Shown here: one piece after another, positions 23,929-32,532 of the stretch
How positions within the stretch are numbered: position 1 is the first letter of the stretch
How the letters are laid out: each line of letters begins with the position of its first letter
Source: Haloferax denitrificans ATCC 35960
GTDB lineage: Archaea; Halobacteriota; Halobacteria; Halobacteriales; Haloferacaceae
Direction of reading: 5' to 3'
DNA: 64,000 bases
Assembly (NCBI RefSeq): GCF_000337795.1
Contig: NZ_AOLP01000017.1
Coordinates: 124,001-188,000, forward strand
The notes under the pieces: model-generated
What the model was told of the DNA's origin: nothing
The model's input: the letters and a program-made list of their open reading frames with translations, nothing else
Database searches by the model: none
Made by a program: the position numbers and the translations under genes

Positions 23929-25410
23929 TTACGCGCGAAGCGAGCGCACGGTGGGGAGCGCAATCGCGCCCAGACCGAGCAGGATGATGACGAGGGCGAT
24001 GGGGCTCGTGAGGAAGATGGTCGGCGAGCCGCCCGAGAGGACGAGCGACCGACGGAGGTTCTCCTCCGCGATGGGCGCGAGGATGAGCCCGAGCACCATC
24101 GGGGCCAGCGGATAGCCCCGGAGCCGCATCGCGTACCCCAGCACGCCCGCACCGAGCATGATCCACGCGTCGAACACGTTGCCGCGGAGGGCGATGGCCC
24201 CGATGACACACAGCACGAGGATGGCAGGCCAGATATGGGACTTCGGGATGTTGATGAGGCGCGCCCAGTAGTTCGCGCCGAGCATGCCGAAGATGAGGAT
24301 GAACACGTAGATGAGGAGGAACCCGACGAAGATGGTGTAGAGCAAGACCGGCTCCTCTTGGTACAGGCCCGGACCGGGGTTCACGTCGTGGACCAACAGC
24401 GCGCCGATGAGGATGGCGGAGACGGAGTCGCCGGGGATACCGAGCGTCAGCGTCGGAATCAGCGCGCCGCCGGTGCTCGCGTTGTTCCCGGACTCGGCGG
24501 CCGCGACGCCGCGGATGTTCCCCTCGCCGAACGACGGGACGCTGTCTTTGAGCCAGCGGGTGGCTTCGTTGTACGTGATGAACGCCGCGATGTCGCCGCC
24601 AGCGCCGGGAATCGCGCCGATGAACGACCCGAGGATGCCCGACCCGACGCTGACCGGCGCGATGGACCGCAGGTCGGAAAGCGAGGGGAACACGCCGGTT
24701 ATCTCCTGGTCGACGCGGTCGTTCCCGCTGTTGATGCCCTGCGAGTACTTGCGGAGCCCCTCGGCGATGCCGAACAGGCCGATCATGACCGCGATGAACT
24801 CGACGCCGGTGAGCAGTTCGGGAATGTCGAACGTAAAGCGGTGGAAGCCGGTCACGGGGTCGATACCGACCGTCGCGACGAGCATCCCGAACAGACCCGA
24901 GACCATCCCCTTGGTGAGCGAGTCGCCGCTCACGCTGGCGATGATGGTCAGTCCGAAGAAGGCGAGCGCGAAGAACTCCGGGGACCGGAACCGGAGGGCG
25001 ATGTCGGCGATGACCGGCGAGAAGAACATCAGCGCGATGACGCTGATGACGCCGCCGACGAACGACGCGATGGTGCTCACGCGAATCGCGCGGCCGGCCT
25101 CGCCCTTCTGAGAGAGCGGGTGGCCGTCGAAGATGGTCGCCGCCGCCGACGGGGTGCCCGGCGTGCGGATGAGAATCGCCGGAATCGACCCCGCGTAGAC
25201 CGCGCCGCCGTAGATACCCAACAGGAGAATCATCCCCTGACTCGGCTCCATCGTGAAAGTGAACGACAGCAGGACCGCGATGGTCATCGTCGCCGTCATC
25301 CCCGGAATCGAACCCATGAGGATACCGAGTAGTATCCCGCTGACCATGAGCAGGAGGACGAACGGGTCGGCGAGGTTGACGAGCGCCTGAGTGATGTATT
25401 CGACGACCAT
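23929..25410 (-). CDS. tctA: Tripartite tricarboxylate transporter, large permease TctA
   Basis: 493 aa integral membrane protein with about 11-12 helices. The family signatures GSIPGMTATMTIAVLLSF, AGSIPAILIRTPGTP and IGAIPGAGGDIAAF are all present. It forms the transport channel with TctB and receives substrate from TctC (here at 28347). Its ATG overlaps the TGA of tctB (TGATG), giving a tctB-tctA operon. The family carries tri/dicarboxylates and other organic acids; the substrate is not readable from sequence. Confidence 0.93.
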   Translation of the reverse strand: MVVEYITQALVNLADPFVLLLMVSGILLGILMGSIPGMTATMTIAVLLSFTFTMEPSQGMILLLGIYGGAVYAGSIPAILIRTPGTPSAAATIFDGHPLSQKGEAGRAIRVSTIASFVGGVISVIALMFFSPVIADIALRFRSPEFFALAFFGLTIIASVSGDSLTKGMVSGLFGMLVATVGIDPVTGFHRFTFDIPELLTGVEFIAVMIGLFGIAEGLRKYSQGINSGNDRVDQEITGVFPSLSDLRSIAPVSVGSGILGSFIGAIPGAGGDIAAFITYNEATRWLKDSVPSFGEGNIRGVAAAESGNNASTGGALIPTLTLGIPGDSVSAILIGALLVHDVNPGPGLYQEEPVLLYTIFVGFLLIYVFILIFGMLGANYWARLINIPKSHIWPAILVLCVIGAIALRGNVFDAWIMLGAGVLGYAMRLRGYPLAPMVLGLILAPIAEENLRRSLVLSGGSPTIFLTSPIALVIILLGLGAIALPTVRSLRA

Positions 25411-25925
25411 CAGAAGGTCACCACCAGCGGAAGTTGCGGCAACAGCCGCGACACCGGGATGACGCCTTCAGGCAGGCGCACGAGGAATATCCGGGCGAAG
25501 ATGTAGAACAGCGCGATGGGGAACCCAATCGACAGCGCCACACCCAGCAGTTTCGACCGGATGTCCGAGTAGTAGAGGACGACCGGCATGAACAGCATGG
25601 TCGACACGAGGAACCCTAAAACCGGCATCAACAGGACGTACCCGACGAGGAACGCCGCGACGGCGGCCGCCGGTCTGAAGTCGAACTCCGAGATTTCGAG
25701 CTCCGTCTCGGAACCGGTCAGCACGTCGATACCCGCGAAGAAGATGATGCCGACCGACACCGCTATCGGGAAGAACGACGGCCCGACGCCGTCACCAGAC
25801 GGGAACTGGCTCGCGAAGAAGATGACGACGGCCGAAAACAGGATGAAGAAGACTGACAGCGGACTTGAACGAACACTCTCCAAGCCGATTCTATCAAGGA
25901 CGGCCCCGACTTTCTGAATGACCAT
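25410..25925 (-). CDS. tctB: Tripartite tricarboxylate transporter, small permease TctB
   Basis: 171 aa from the ATG at 25923-25925, with four predicted helices (LSVFFILFSAVVIFFAS, FPIAVSVGIIFFAGI, AVAAFLVGYVLLMPVLGF, LGVALSIGFPIALFYIF). Typical TctB length and topology. First gene of the operon. A 13-bp palindrome lies 17 nt upstream of the start. Confidence 0.88.
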   Translation of the reverse strand: MVIQKVGAVLDRIGLESVRSSPLSVFFILFSAVVIFFASQFPSGDGVGPSFFPIAVSVGIIFFAGIDVLTGSETELEISEFDFRPAAAVAAFLVGYVLLMPVLGFLVSTMLFMPVVLYYSDIRSKLLGVALSIGFPIALFYIFARIFLVRLPEGVIPVSRLLPQLPLVVTF

Positions 25926-25941
25926 TATTTGTTCTGCCTCG

Positions 25942-25954
25942 TGGTATGATACCA
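25942..25954. promoter_or_regulatory. Palindrome at the tctBA promoter
   Basis: TGGTAT-G-ATACCA, perfect 6-bp arms. It lies between a TATA-like TTTATTACATA (about 25964-25974, minus strand) and the tctB start, about where transcription would begin; a candidate repressor site. Confidence 0.45.
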
Positions 25955-26220
25955 AGCAATCGTATGTAATAAACATATTGGTCTTTCCGCGGCCGCTCGG
26001 GGCTGAAAGTCACGATTTCGACACGAAGGCTACGTGCGGTTGAGAGTATCGACCAGTCGCGGTCGGAACTCGCTGTCGGGAGTGGACGTTCGCACACGCC
26101 GAGGCGGGTCTCGGCGGGCGAGCGATACAGTAGTGAATCCGACAGCTCTGCCGTCGAGGGCGCCGCGTTTCGCGTCCATCGATAGAATTAACCAGCGTTA
26201 CGAACTACCCTTCCATCGGA

Positions 26221-26868
26221 ATGAGTGTTAGCAACGTCACCGAGGGTATCGACCAGATTCAGTTCGAACACGTCCGAGTCCTCGTACTGAAGGACACGCC
26301 GGCGGGGAAGACGACGCTCGTCGACACCGGCTTCGACGAAGACGGCGACGAACTCGTCGAGATTCTGGAGCGCGAGTACGGCGGCGTCGACCGCGTCATC
26401 ATCACCCACGGCGACCACGGCCACCACGGCGGCCTCCCGTCGGTGATGGAGGCGTTCGACCCCGAACTCGTCGCGTCGGCCAACGAGTCGAAGCTCCACG
26501 AGGCCATCGACTACGAGCCGGACGTGGCGTTCACCGACGGCGACGTGCTCGACGGGAACATCCGCGTCATCGAGGTGCCGGGCCACACGAAGGCGACGTC
26601 GGCGCTCCTGCTCGAAGACCGCGGCATCCTCATCTCCGGGGACACCCTCGACGGGGCCGACCGCGCGGGCCTCCCCGCGGGGTATCTCCTCCCGCCGCCG
26701 GCGCTGTTCAACGACGACCACAAGGCCGCCGAAATCAACCTCTACGACCTCCTGCAGTACGATTTCGAGACGCTTCTCGTCTTCCACGGCTCGCACGTCT
26801 TCGAGGACCCAAAGGGCAAACTCGACGACTTCCTCGTCGAGCGCGAGTGGGACCCCCGGCCGGAGTGA
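26221..26868 (+). CDS. MBL-fold metallohydrolase (paralogue of 22116-22763)
   Basis: 215 aa. Same length and layout as its paralogue: THGDHGHHGG (H-G-D-H-G-H), PGHTKATSA, ISGDTLDGADRAGLPAGYLLPPPALFN and a C-terminal FHGSHV. Shared PPPA/LFN and HVxEDPxGKLDD segments show recent common ancestry. The pair brackets the uspA-tctAB genes, which may reflect duplication around an inserted transport module. Substrate unknown. Confidence 0.85.
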   Translation: MSVSNVTEGIDQIQFEHVRVLVLKDTPAGKTTLVDTGFDEDGDELVEILEREYGGVDRVIITHGDHGHHGGLPSVMEAFDPELVASANESKLHEAIDYEPDVAFTDGDVLDGNIRVIEVPGHTKATSALLLEDRGILISGDTLDGADRAGLPAGYLLPPPALFNDDHKAAEINLYDLLQYDFETLLVFHGSHVFEDPKGKLDDFLVEREWDPRPE

Positions 26869-27064
26869 CCCCGCCCCGTCGAACCGAGCGACACCGGCGG
26901 CGTCACGCTCCTCGATAGCCCACCAACGGCATGCTTTTCCGACGACCGACCGCGGAGCGGCCGCGATGCTCCGGCTGTGAAGCGAGCCGTGGCTGAGAGT
27001 CGAACTGTCGCAGAAAGTCGAACCGTCGCTGAGGGCGACTGCGAGCGAGACGAAAGCGGTCGCG

Positions 27065-28108
27065 TCAGTCCCGAAGGACCGAAACGTCGAACACCGGCTT
27101 GCAGGTCTCGCCGGAGAGGAACGCCTCGAAGGCGTCTTCGGACTCGGTGAGCTGGAACCGGTCGTCGAGGAACGTGGCGTGGTCCACGTCGCCCGAGCCG
27201 ATGAGTCGGAACGCCCGCTCGAAGTCCTCGAAGGTCGCGCCGTAGGTACACTGGAGGTCGACCTCCGCGCGGACGAGCGGCGTGTACTCCATCGTGGTCT
27301 CGCCGGTCTGACCGACGAGGACGATTTGGCCGCCCTTGCGGACCTGCTCGACCGCCATCGGCAGTCCCGAGGGGTGGCCGGTCGTGTCGAAGACGACGTC
27401 GAAGCCGACGCCGCCGGTCAGGTCGCGCTGGGTGGCGGTCAGGTCGTCTTCTTCGATGTTGACCGCGAGGTAGCCGAGTTCCTCCGCGAGCGGCAGTCGG
27501 TAGTTCGTGTCCCGACCGACGCCCGCGACGACGACTTCAGCGCCCTGCGAGGCGGCCACCTGCGCGCAGAGCAACCCGATGGGTCCCGGCCCGGCGACGA
27601 GCACTCGGTCGCCCGCCTTGACACGGGAGTTCTGAATGACCGCGCGCGTACAGATGGCCGTCGGCTCGACGAGCGCCGCGTGTTTCGGTTCGACGTTCGA
27701 CGGGACCGACTGGAGCGCCGACTCGGGGACGGCGATGTAGCCGGCGTACGCCCCGTCGAGGTCGATGCCGGTCAGGGTCGCGTCCTGACAGATGCTCTCC
27801 TCGCCGATCTGGCACTGGAAACACTCGCCACAGCCGCGAATCGGGCGCTCGACCACGCGCTCACCGACGGAAAACCGGGTGGCTTCGTCGCCGCGCTCGA
27901 CCACGCGGCCGGTGTACTCGTGGCCGATGATAGTCGGCATGTCCATCCGCTCGAAGGCGGACTTGAACTTGTAGATTCCCGCGTCGCTCCCGCAGAGTCC
28001 GGCGTAGTCGACTTCGATGAGGACCTCGTTCGACGCCGGCTCGGGTGTCTCGACGTCGAGGAGTTCCATAGCTCCGGGCTCTCGGCTCGTTTTGGCTAAC
28101 CCGCGCAT
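27065..28108 (-). CDS. Zinc-dependent alcohol dehydrogenase (MDR family; threonine/polyol dehydrogenase-like)
   Basis: 347 aa from the ATG at 28106-28108. Catalytic zinc ligands occur in AGLCGSDAGIY and GHEYTGRVVERGD; four structural-zinc cysteines in GCGECFQCQIGEESIC; the Rossmann motif is VLVAGPGPIGLLCAQVA. NAD(P)-dependent oxidation of a secondary alcohol or polyol is expected. A TATA box (TTTATACC, 28130-28137 on the minus strand) about 25 nt upstream implies a leaderless mRNA. It diverges from tctC, suggesting it acts on the imported compound. Confidence 0.88.
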   Translation of the reverse strand: MRGLAKTSREPGAMELLDVETPEPASNEVLIEVDYAGLCGSDAGIYKFKSAFERMDMPTIIGHEYTGRVVERGDEATRFSVGERVVERPIRGCGECFQCQIGEESICQDATLTGIDLDGAYAGYIAVPESALQSVPSNVEPKHAALVEPTAICTRAVIQNSRVKAGDRVLVAGPGPIGLLCAQVAASQGAEVVVAGVGRDTNYRLPLAEELGYLAVNIEEDDLTATQRDLTGGVGFDVVFDTTGHPSGLPMAVEQVRKGGQIVLVGQTGETTMEYTPLVRAEVDLQCTYGATFEDFERAFRLIGSGDVDHATFLDDRFQLTESEDAFEAFLSGETCKPVFDVSVLRD

Positions 28109-28324
28109 ACATCTCCTTGAATACCGCCGGGGTATAAATCTACGCTCTTGGGGGAGAAGCTTGCGGGGTCGGCCGGCGGGGACCCGCGGATTGCGGGGGC
28201 CTGAAATCGCGTCGCGTGCGCGAGTCCCTATGTTCTGCCGCGCGCGGTGGCACGACCCGTCCGACTGCACCGCGATACCGACCGTCGCGCCATATTCGGA
28301 GGGACCACAATGCTTATTGTATGG

Positions 28325-28335
28325 ATTGTTCAAAC
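28325..28335 (+). promoter_or_regulatory. Possible regulator site at the tctC promoter
   Basis: ATTGTTCAAAC, partly matching in reverse the ACATCGTTGAAA motif of the IclR promoter. It lies between the probable TATA (CTTATTGTA, about 28314) and the tctC start. Weak match. Confidence 0.3.
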
Positions 28336-28346
28336 ATTCGGGTACA

Positions 28347-29357
28347 ATGGGAGACGACACCATTAGCAATCGGAGTGTACCCAGCGCGCTGAACAGACGG
28401 AACTTCATCAAGGCCGCCGGCGTCGGCGGAGTGGCGCTCTCTGCCGGCTGTCTCGGCAGTCTCTCCGGCGAGCAGGAGTGGCCCTCTCGGCCGGTCGAAG
28501 TCATCTCCCCGTGGTCGGCCGGGGGCGGGGCCGACCGGACCAGCCGCGCGGTCGCCGACGCGGCCGAGAATCACACCGATGTCTCGTGGAACGTCAGCAA
28601 CCAGACCGGCGGCTCCGGCTCGGTCGGGATGAACGCGGCGGCCAACGCCGAGCCCGACGGCCACACCATCGGCTGTACGGCCCCCGAAATCGCGCTGTTC
28701 GAGCATCTCGGAATCGCCGACCTCAGCCCCGACGACATCACGCCCATCATGCAGTACACCGAGTTCCCCGCGGCGCTCGTCGTCAGCGAGGACGCCGAGT
28801 TCTCCACGCTCGACGAGTGGATTTCCTACGGGCAGGACAACACCCTGCAGATGGCGAACTCCGGGTTCGGCTCGTCGTGGCACATGGCCGCGGCGGGTAT
28901 CGCCAGCGAGGCCGGCGTCAACGTCGAGCACATCTCCTACGAGGGAGCCGCCCCGGCCATGACGGCCGTCGTGAACGGCGAGGTCGACTGTACTGCGGTC
29001 GGCGCGGCCGAGGTCGCGCCGCAGGTCCAAGACGGCGGGCTGTCCGCCCTCGGCGTGGCGTTCGACCAGCAGGTCGAGGCGCTCCCGAACACGCCGACGC
29101 TCGCGGACCAGGGCCTCGACATCTCCATCGGCTCGTGGCTCGCGCACTTCGCGCCCGCCGGCATCGACGACGAGCTGAAACAGCAACTCGCCGACGTGTA
29201 CAGCGCCGTCTACGAGGACGACTCGTTCGTGGAGTTCATGGAGAACAACAACTTCATCCGCGTCGAACGCGGCCCCGACGAGCTTCAGGACTTCCTCGAC
29301 CAGCAGTACGAGTTCTACGGCAACCTCGTCGACGAACTCGGCATCGAAGAGCAGTAA
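28347..29357 (+). CDS. tctC: Tripartite tricarboxylate transporter, substrate-binding lipoprotein TctC
   Basis: 336 aa from the ATG at 28347. The signal is Tat-type (NRRNFIKAAGVGG) ending in a lipobox Cys (ALSAGC), typical of haloarchaeal exported binding proteins. The binding domain has the family starts WPSRPVEVISPWSAGGGADRT and later NSGFGSSWHMAAAG and YEGAAPAMTAVVNGEVD. It captures an organic acid outside the cell and hands it to TctAB (23929-25925). It is divergent from the alcohol dehydrogenase. Confidence 0.92.
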   Translation: MGDDTISNRSVPSALNRRNFIKAAGVGGVALSAGCLGSLSGEQEWPSRPVEVISPWSAGGGADRTSRAVADAAENHTDVSWNVSNQTGGSGSVGMNAAANAEPDGHTIGCTAPEIALFEHLGIADLSPDDITPIMQYTEFPAALVVSEDAEFSTLDEWISYGQDNTLQMANSGFGSSWHMAAAGIASEAGVNVEHISYEGAAPAMTAVVNGEVDCTAVGAAEVAPQVQDGGLSALGVAFDQQVEALPNTPTLADQGLDISIGSWLAHFAPAGIDDELKQQLADVYSAVYEDDSFVEFMENNNFIRVERGPDELQDFLDQQYEFYGNLVDELGIEEQ

Positions 29358-29556
29358 CGCCGCACTCGAATCCCGACTCCCCCGCGACTGACCGACTCAC
29401 CACGCGACACGTACCTGCGCCCTTCTCCCTTTCGTCGGCTCTCACGTCGCCGCGAGCGACGGCACTCCCGACCGGGGCGTGCCCGCGACGCTGGCGCGGA
29501 CTGCAAGCGTTCGACCGACCGATAGTTTAACGTGAATCGTCCGCGTCGGGTCGAGT

Positions 29557-30246
29557 ATGCACACGATAGAGCCCGACGTAGAGCGACCGGACCGCGAACT
29601 CGTCGAGGCGTTCGAGGAGATTCCGAGCACCATCGTCTCCGACGTGACCGGCAACATCGGACTGACCATGGACGCCGGCCTTCGCCCCGCCTACGACGGC
29701 GTCGAGATGGCGGGCACCGCGGTCACGGTGAAGGCCGCGCCCGGCGACAACCTCATCATCCACAAGGCAATCACGCTCGCCGAGCCCGGCGACGTGCTCA
29801 TCATCGACTGCGACGGCTACACCGACACCGGCCACGTCGGCGAACTGATGTGCACCTCGTGTCAGGCCAACGGCCTCGCCGGACTGGTCATCGACGGCGC
29901 GTACCGCGACAGCCGCGAAATCGCCGAGATGGAGTTCCCGGTGTACGGCCGCGGCGTCAACCCGCAGGGGCCGCTCAAGCAGGACCCCGGCTCCATCAAC
30001 GTCACCGTCTCCGTCGGCGGCGTCAGCGTCGACCCCGGCGACATCGTCATCGGCGACGACGACGGGCTGGCGGTCATCCCCCGCGAGGGAGCCGAGGAGG
30101 TCCTCGAACGCGCACACGAGAAGCTCAGCGCCGAGGACTCCGTCCGCGAGGAGGTCCTCGAGGGCGAGTACCTCTACGAACTCAACGGCTACGACGAGCT
30201 GTTCGAGAACCTGACCATCGTCGGTCCCGAAGACTCGATTCAGTAG
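29557..30246 (+). CDS. RraA-family protein (HMG/CHA aldolase-like)
   Basis: 229 aa. The family signature is intact: GDNLIIHKAI, GHVGELMCTSCQANGLAGLV, and DGAYRDSREI carrying the Arg-Asp pair that binds substrate and metal in 4-hydroxy-4-methyl-2-oxoglutarate / 4-carboxy-4-hydroxy-2-oxoadipate aldolases, then GDDDGLAVIP. Such enzymes also decarboxylate oxaloacetate. Between tctC and the IclR gene, a catabolic aldolase or decarboxylase is more likely than an RNase E inhibitor, which has no partner in archaea. Confidence 0.85.
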   Translation: MHTIEPDVERPDRELVEAFEEIPSTIVSDVTGNIGLTMDAGLRPAYDGVEMAGTAVTVKAAPGDNLIIHKAITLAEPGDVLIIDCDGYTDTGHVGELMCTSCQANGLAGLVIDGAYRDSREIAEMEFPVYGRGVNPQGPLKQDPGSINVTVSVGGVSVDPGDIVIGDDDGLAVIPREGAEEVLERAHEKLSAEDSVREEVLEGEYLYELNGYDELFENLTIVGPEDSIQ

Positions 30247-30417
30247 CGCCACCGAAACGCGACGCGGCAGGCGGCGACTGCGACTGCCCCGAGAAGGCCG
30301 CGTCTCGACTGTCATGCCACCCGCGCGACCCGCGGTTTTTCCCGAGCACTCGACGGGTAGCGAGCGGCGCGTCGGTCCCGCGACGCCGGCGGTCGGGGCG
30401 GTTACCCCCGAACTCCA

Positions 30418-30429
30418 ACATCGTTGAAA
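30418..30429 (+). promoter_or_regulatory. Candidate IclR operator, site A
   Basis: ACATCGTTGAAA, just upstream of the probable TATA region (TGCTATTAGG, about 30438) of the IclR gene. An identical 12-mer is at 32301-32312. Confidence 0.5.
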
Positions 30430-30471
30430 CGAATCGGTGCTATTAGGGACGCGGTGGCCCATCGTCGAGTC

Positions 30472-31245
30472 ATGACGAACTCCACCGGGTCGGGCTCGCG
30501 GCGGATACAGAGCGTCGAACAGGCGTTCGACATCATCAGATATCTCCGCGAGGCCGACGGCGCGACGCTGTCGGAGACCGCCGAGGACATGGAGATGCCG
30601 GTCAGCACGGCGCACATCCATCTGGCGACGCTCGTGGACACCGACTACGTCGTCAAGGTCGGAAGCGAGTACCGCTGTAGCCTCCGGTTTCTGGAGATGG
30701 GCGGGTCGATGCGCGACGGGATGGCGCTGTACCGGGTCGCCAAGCCGGAGCTCGACGAACTGAAAGAACAGACCGGCGAGCACACCAACGTGACGGTCGA
30801 ACAGAACGGGTTCGCCGTCCAGCTCTACAAGGCCCAGAGCCCGGAGTCAATCGACGACGACGCGCCGCTCGGCGACCACCTCTATCTCCACTCGACGGCG
30901 ACGGGGAAGGCGATGCTCGCGGAGCGCTCGCGGGACGAGGTCGACCGTATCGTCGACCGCCGCGGCCTCCCCTCCCTGACCGACGCCACCATCACCGACC
31001 GCGAGGCGCTCTACGAGGACCTCGCGGAAATCCGCGAGCGGGGCTACTCCATCAACCGCGGGGAACACTACCCCGGCGTCTGCGCCGTCGGGACCGCTAT
31101 CGTCTCCGAGCCGGACGACGCCGTCGGTGCGATAAGCATCAGCGGCCCGATGAGCCGCATCGAAGACGGCCGCATCGAAGAAGAACTCGGGCCGGCGCTC
31201 CTGAACAAGAAGAACATCATCGAGCTGAAAATAAAGCAGTACTGA
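30472..31245 (+). CDS. IclR-family transcriptional regulator
   Basis: 257 aa from the ATG at 30472. The N-terminal winged helix (RIQSVEQAFDIIRYL; ATLSETAEDMEMPVSTAHIHLATL) is followed by an IclR effector domain (LHSTATGKAMLAE, GYSINRGEHYPGVCAVGTAIV). IclR regulators bind catabolic intermediates and control their pathway genes. Its position in the middle of the tct/dehydrogenase/aldolase/AroD-like cluster marks it as the local regulator. A 12-bp motif at its own promoter recurs downstream. Confidence 0.92.
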   Translation: MTNSTGSGSRRIQSVEQAFDIIRYLREADGATLSETAEDMEMPVSTAHIHLATLVDTDYVVKVGSEYRCSLRFLEMGGSMRDGMALYRVAKPELDELKEQTGEHTNVTVEQNGFAVQLYKAQSPESIDDDAPLGDHLYLHSTATGKAMLAERSRDEVDRIVDRRGLPSLTDATITDREALYEDLAEIRERGYSINRGEHYPGVCAVGTAIVSEPDDAVGAISISGPMSRIEDGRIEEELGPALLNKKNIIELKIKQY

Positions 31246-31305
31246 GCGGGCGGTCTCAGCGCCGTCGGGTGCGGTCGCCGCGCTCGGCGGTCGTCTTCTG
31301 TCGTC

Positions 31306-32202
31306 TCACTCCGGCGGGCTGTCCCACTCGGAGCCGTCGTCGGCCGGTTCGTAGTCGAGGACCGCCTTCGCGTGGTCGGTGTCGAACCAGCGGGCCTTGT
31401 TGCCGCTCACGGCGTAGAACGTGTCGTAGGTGACCGACTCGTCTTCGAGACAGCATTCGAGCAGGTGCGCGAAGTCCCGCTGGGAGGTCCACGTCGCCTT
31501 GAGCCGCTTGACCATCTCCTCGTACTCGGGACTCCCGCGCTCCCACGACCCCGTCTGCGACTGGTCCCACACCTCGCCCTCCTCGACTTTGTGCTCGTCG
31601 CCGCGGTCGACGCCGCGCTCCGCGTCGCCGTAGGGGTGGTCGTACCGCTCGGTCCGGACGCTGGAGATGCGAATCGAGTAGACCTGGTTCGGCGCGCCGT
31701 CGCGGCGGGCGTGCGTCCGACAGATGTGCTCGCCGAACACCTTCGAGGCACCGTAGTAGCCGTCGGGCTTCGGGAGCGTCTCGTGGGTGAGTCGAAGCGG
31801 GTCGTACTCGCTGGGATAGTCCTCCTCGTAGAGGTCGGGCGCGAGGTCCTCCTCGTACAGCCCCATCACGCGCTGGGAGGAGGCGTAGATGAGCTTCTCG
31901 ACGCCGGCGTCCTCCATCGCCTTGAGGACGTTGTACGTGCCCATGATGTTCGGCTCGACGATGTCCTCGAAGGCCGCGCCCGCGTCGGACTGCGCGGCGA
32001 GGTGGATGACGGCGTCCTGCCCGTCGAACGCCGGGCGAATCGCCTCGTAATCCGCGATGTCGGCGACGAACGTCTCGTACTCCGGATGTTCGGTCCGGTC
32101 GAGATACGTGAACTCGTACTCGTCGCGCTCCGCGAGGTGGTTGAGAATCGCTTCGCCCGCCTCACCGAACGGACCCGTGACTAGGACTTGCTGCGTAACC
32201 AT
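31306..32202 (-). CDS. NAD-dependent epimerase/dehydrogenase (uronate dehydrogenase-like SDR)
   Basis: 298 aa from the ATG at 32200-32202. Extended SDR: the dinucleotide motif TGPFGEAG near residue 9, an acidic residue after beta-2 (LDRTEHPEYETFVADIAD, NAD preference), IHLAAQSD, YASSQRVMG and the active-site YYGASK. The closest general type is hexuronate dehydrogenase or NAD-sugar epimerase. A TATA (ATTTAAAT, about 32230-32237, minus strand) gives a leaderless message. It is divergent from the AroD-like gene, with candidate regulator sites between them. Confidence 0.85.
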   Translation of the reverse strand: MVTQQVLVTGPFGEAGEAILNHLAERDEYEFTYLDRTEHPEYETFVADIADYEAIRPAFDGQDAVIHLAAQSDAGAAFEDIVEPNIMGTYNVLKAMEDAGVEKLIYASSQRVMGLYEEDLAPDLYEEDYPSEYDPLRLTHETLPKPDGYYGASKVFGEHICRTHARRDGAPNQVYSIRISSVRTERYDHPYGDAERGVDRGDEHKVEEGEVWDQSQTGSWERGSPEYEEMVKRLKATWTSQRDFAHLLECCLEDESVTYDTFYAVSGNKARWFDTDHAKAVLDYEPADDGSEWDSPPE

Positions 32203-32300
32203 CGTTACTGAGGAATACGGAACTCCCCGATTTAAATCTTGGTGGCGGCGGTAAGTTCGTCTCGGTCGAAACAGCGCCGCCACTGACCCCTCGCTTTTCG

Positions 32301-32312
32301 ACATCGTTGAAA
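32301..32312 (+). promoter_or_regulatory. Candidate IclR operator, site B
   Basis: ACATCGTTGAAA, identical to site A, in the divergent region between the epimerase and AroD-like genes. Confidence 0.5.
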
Positions 32313-32415
32313 TAGATTCGGCCTGTAAGACCATGATAATTACAGAGTTAACGTTGTAATGTATATCGATGAAACCGCGTCGTCGGCGGAGATTCCGCGC
32401 TCTCGAACGGTTCCA

Positions 32416-32427
32416 ATATTGTCGAAA
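32416..32427 (+). promoter_or_regulatory. Candidate IclR operator, site C
   Basis: ATATTGTCGAAA, 9 of 12 matches to sites A and B, about 90 nt upstream of the AroD-like TATA box (TTTATA at 32505-32510). Confidence 0.35.
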
Positions 32428-32532
32428 CGGCGGCGTGCGTGACTGTGTGTCGGGTTTCGAGGGGCTGACAGGTAACGCCGAAGCGCGCTCGGCGGGGAAC
32501 TATTTTTATACGAGTGCTCGGTATCCAGTTCC

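Noticed and set aside
23761..25332. 523-codon plus-strand frame opposite tctA
   Set aside because: Asp/Arg/Glu-rich antisense shadow of a clear TctA gene, as expected in high-GC haloarchaeal DNA.
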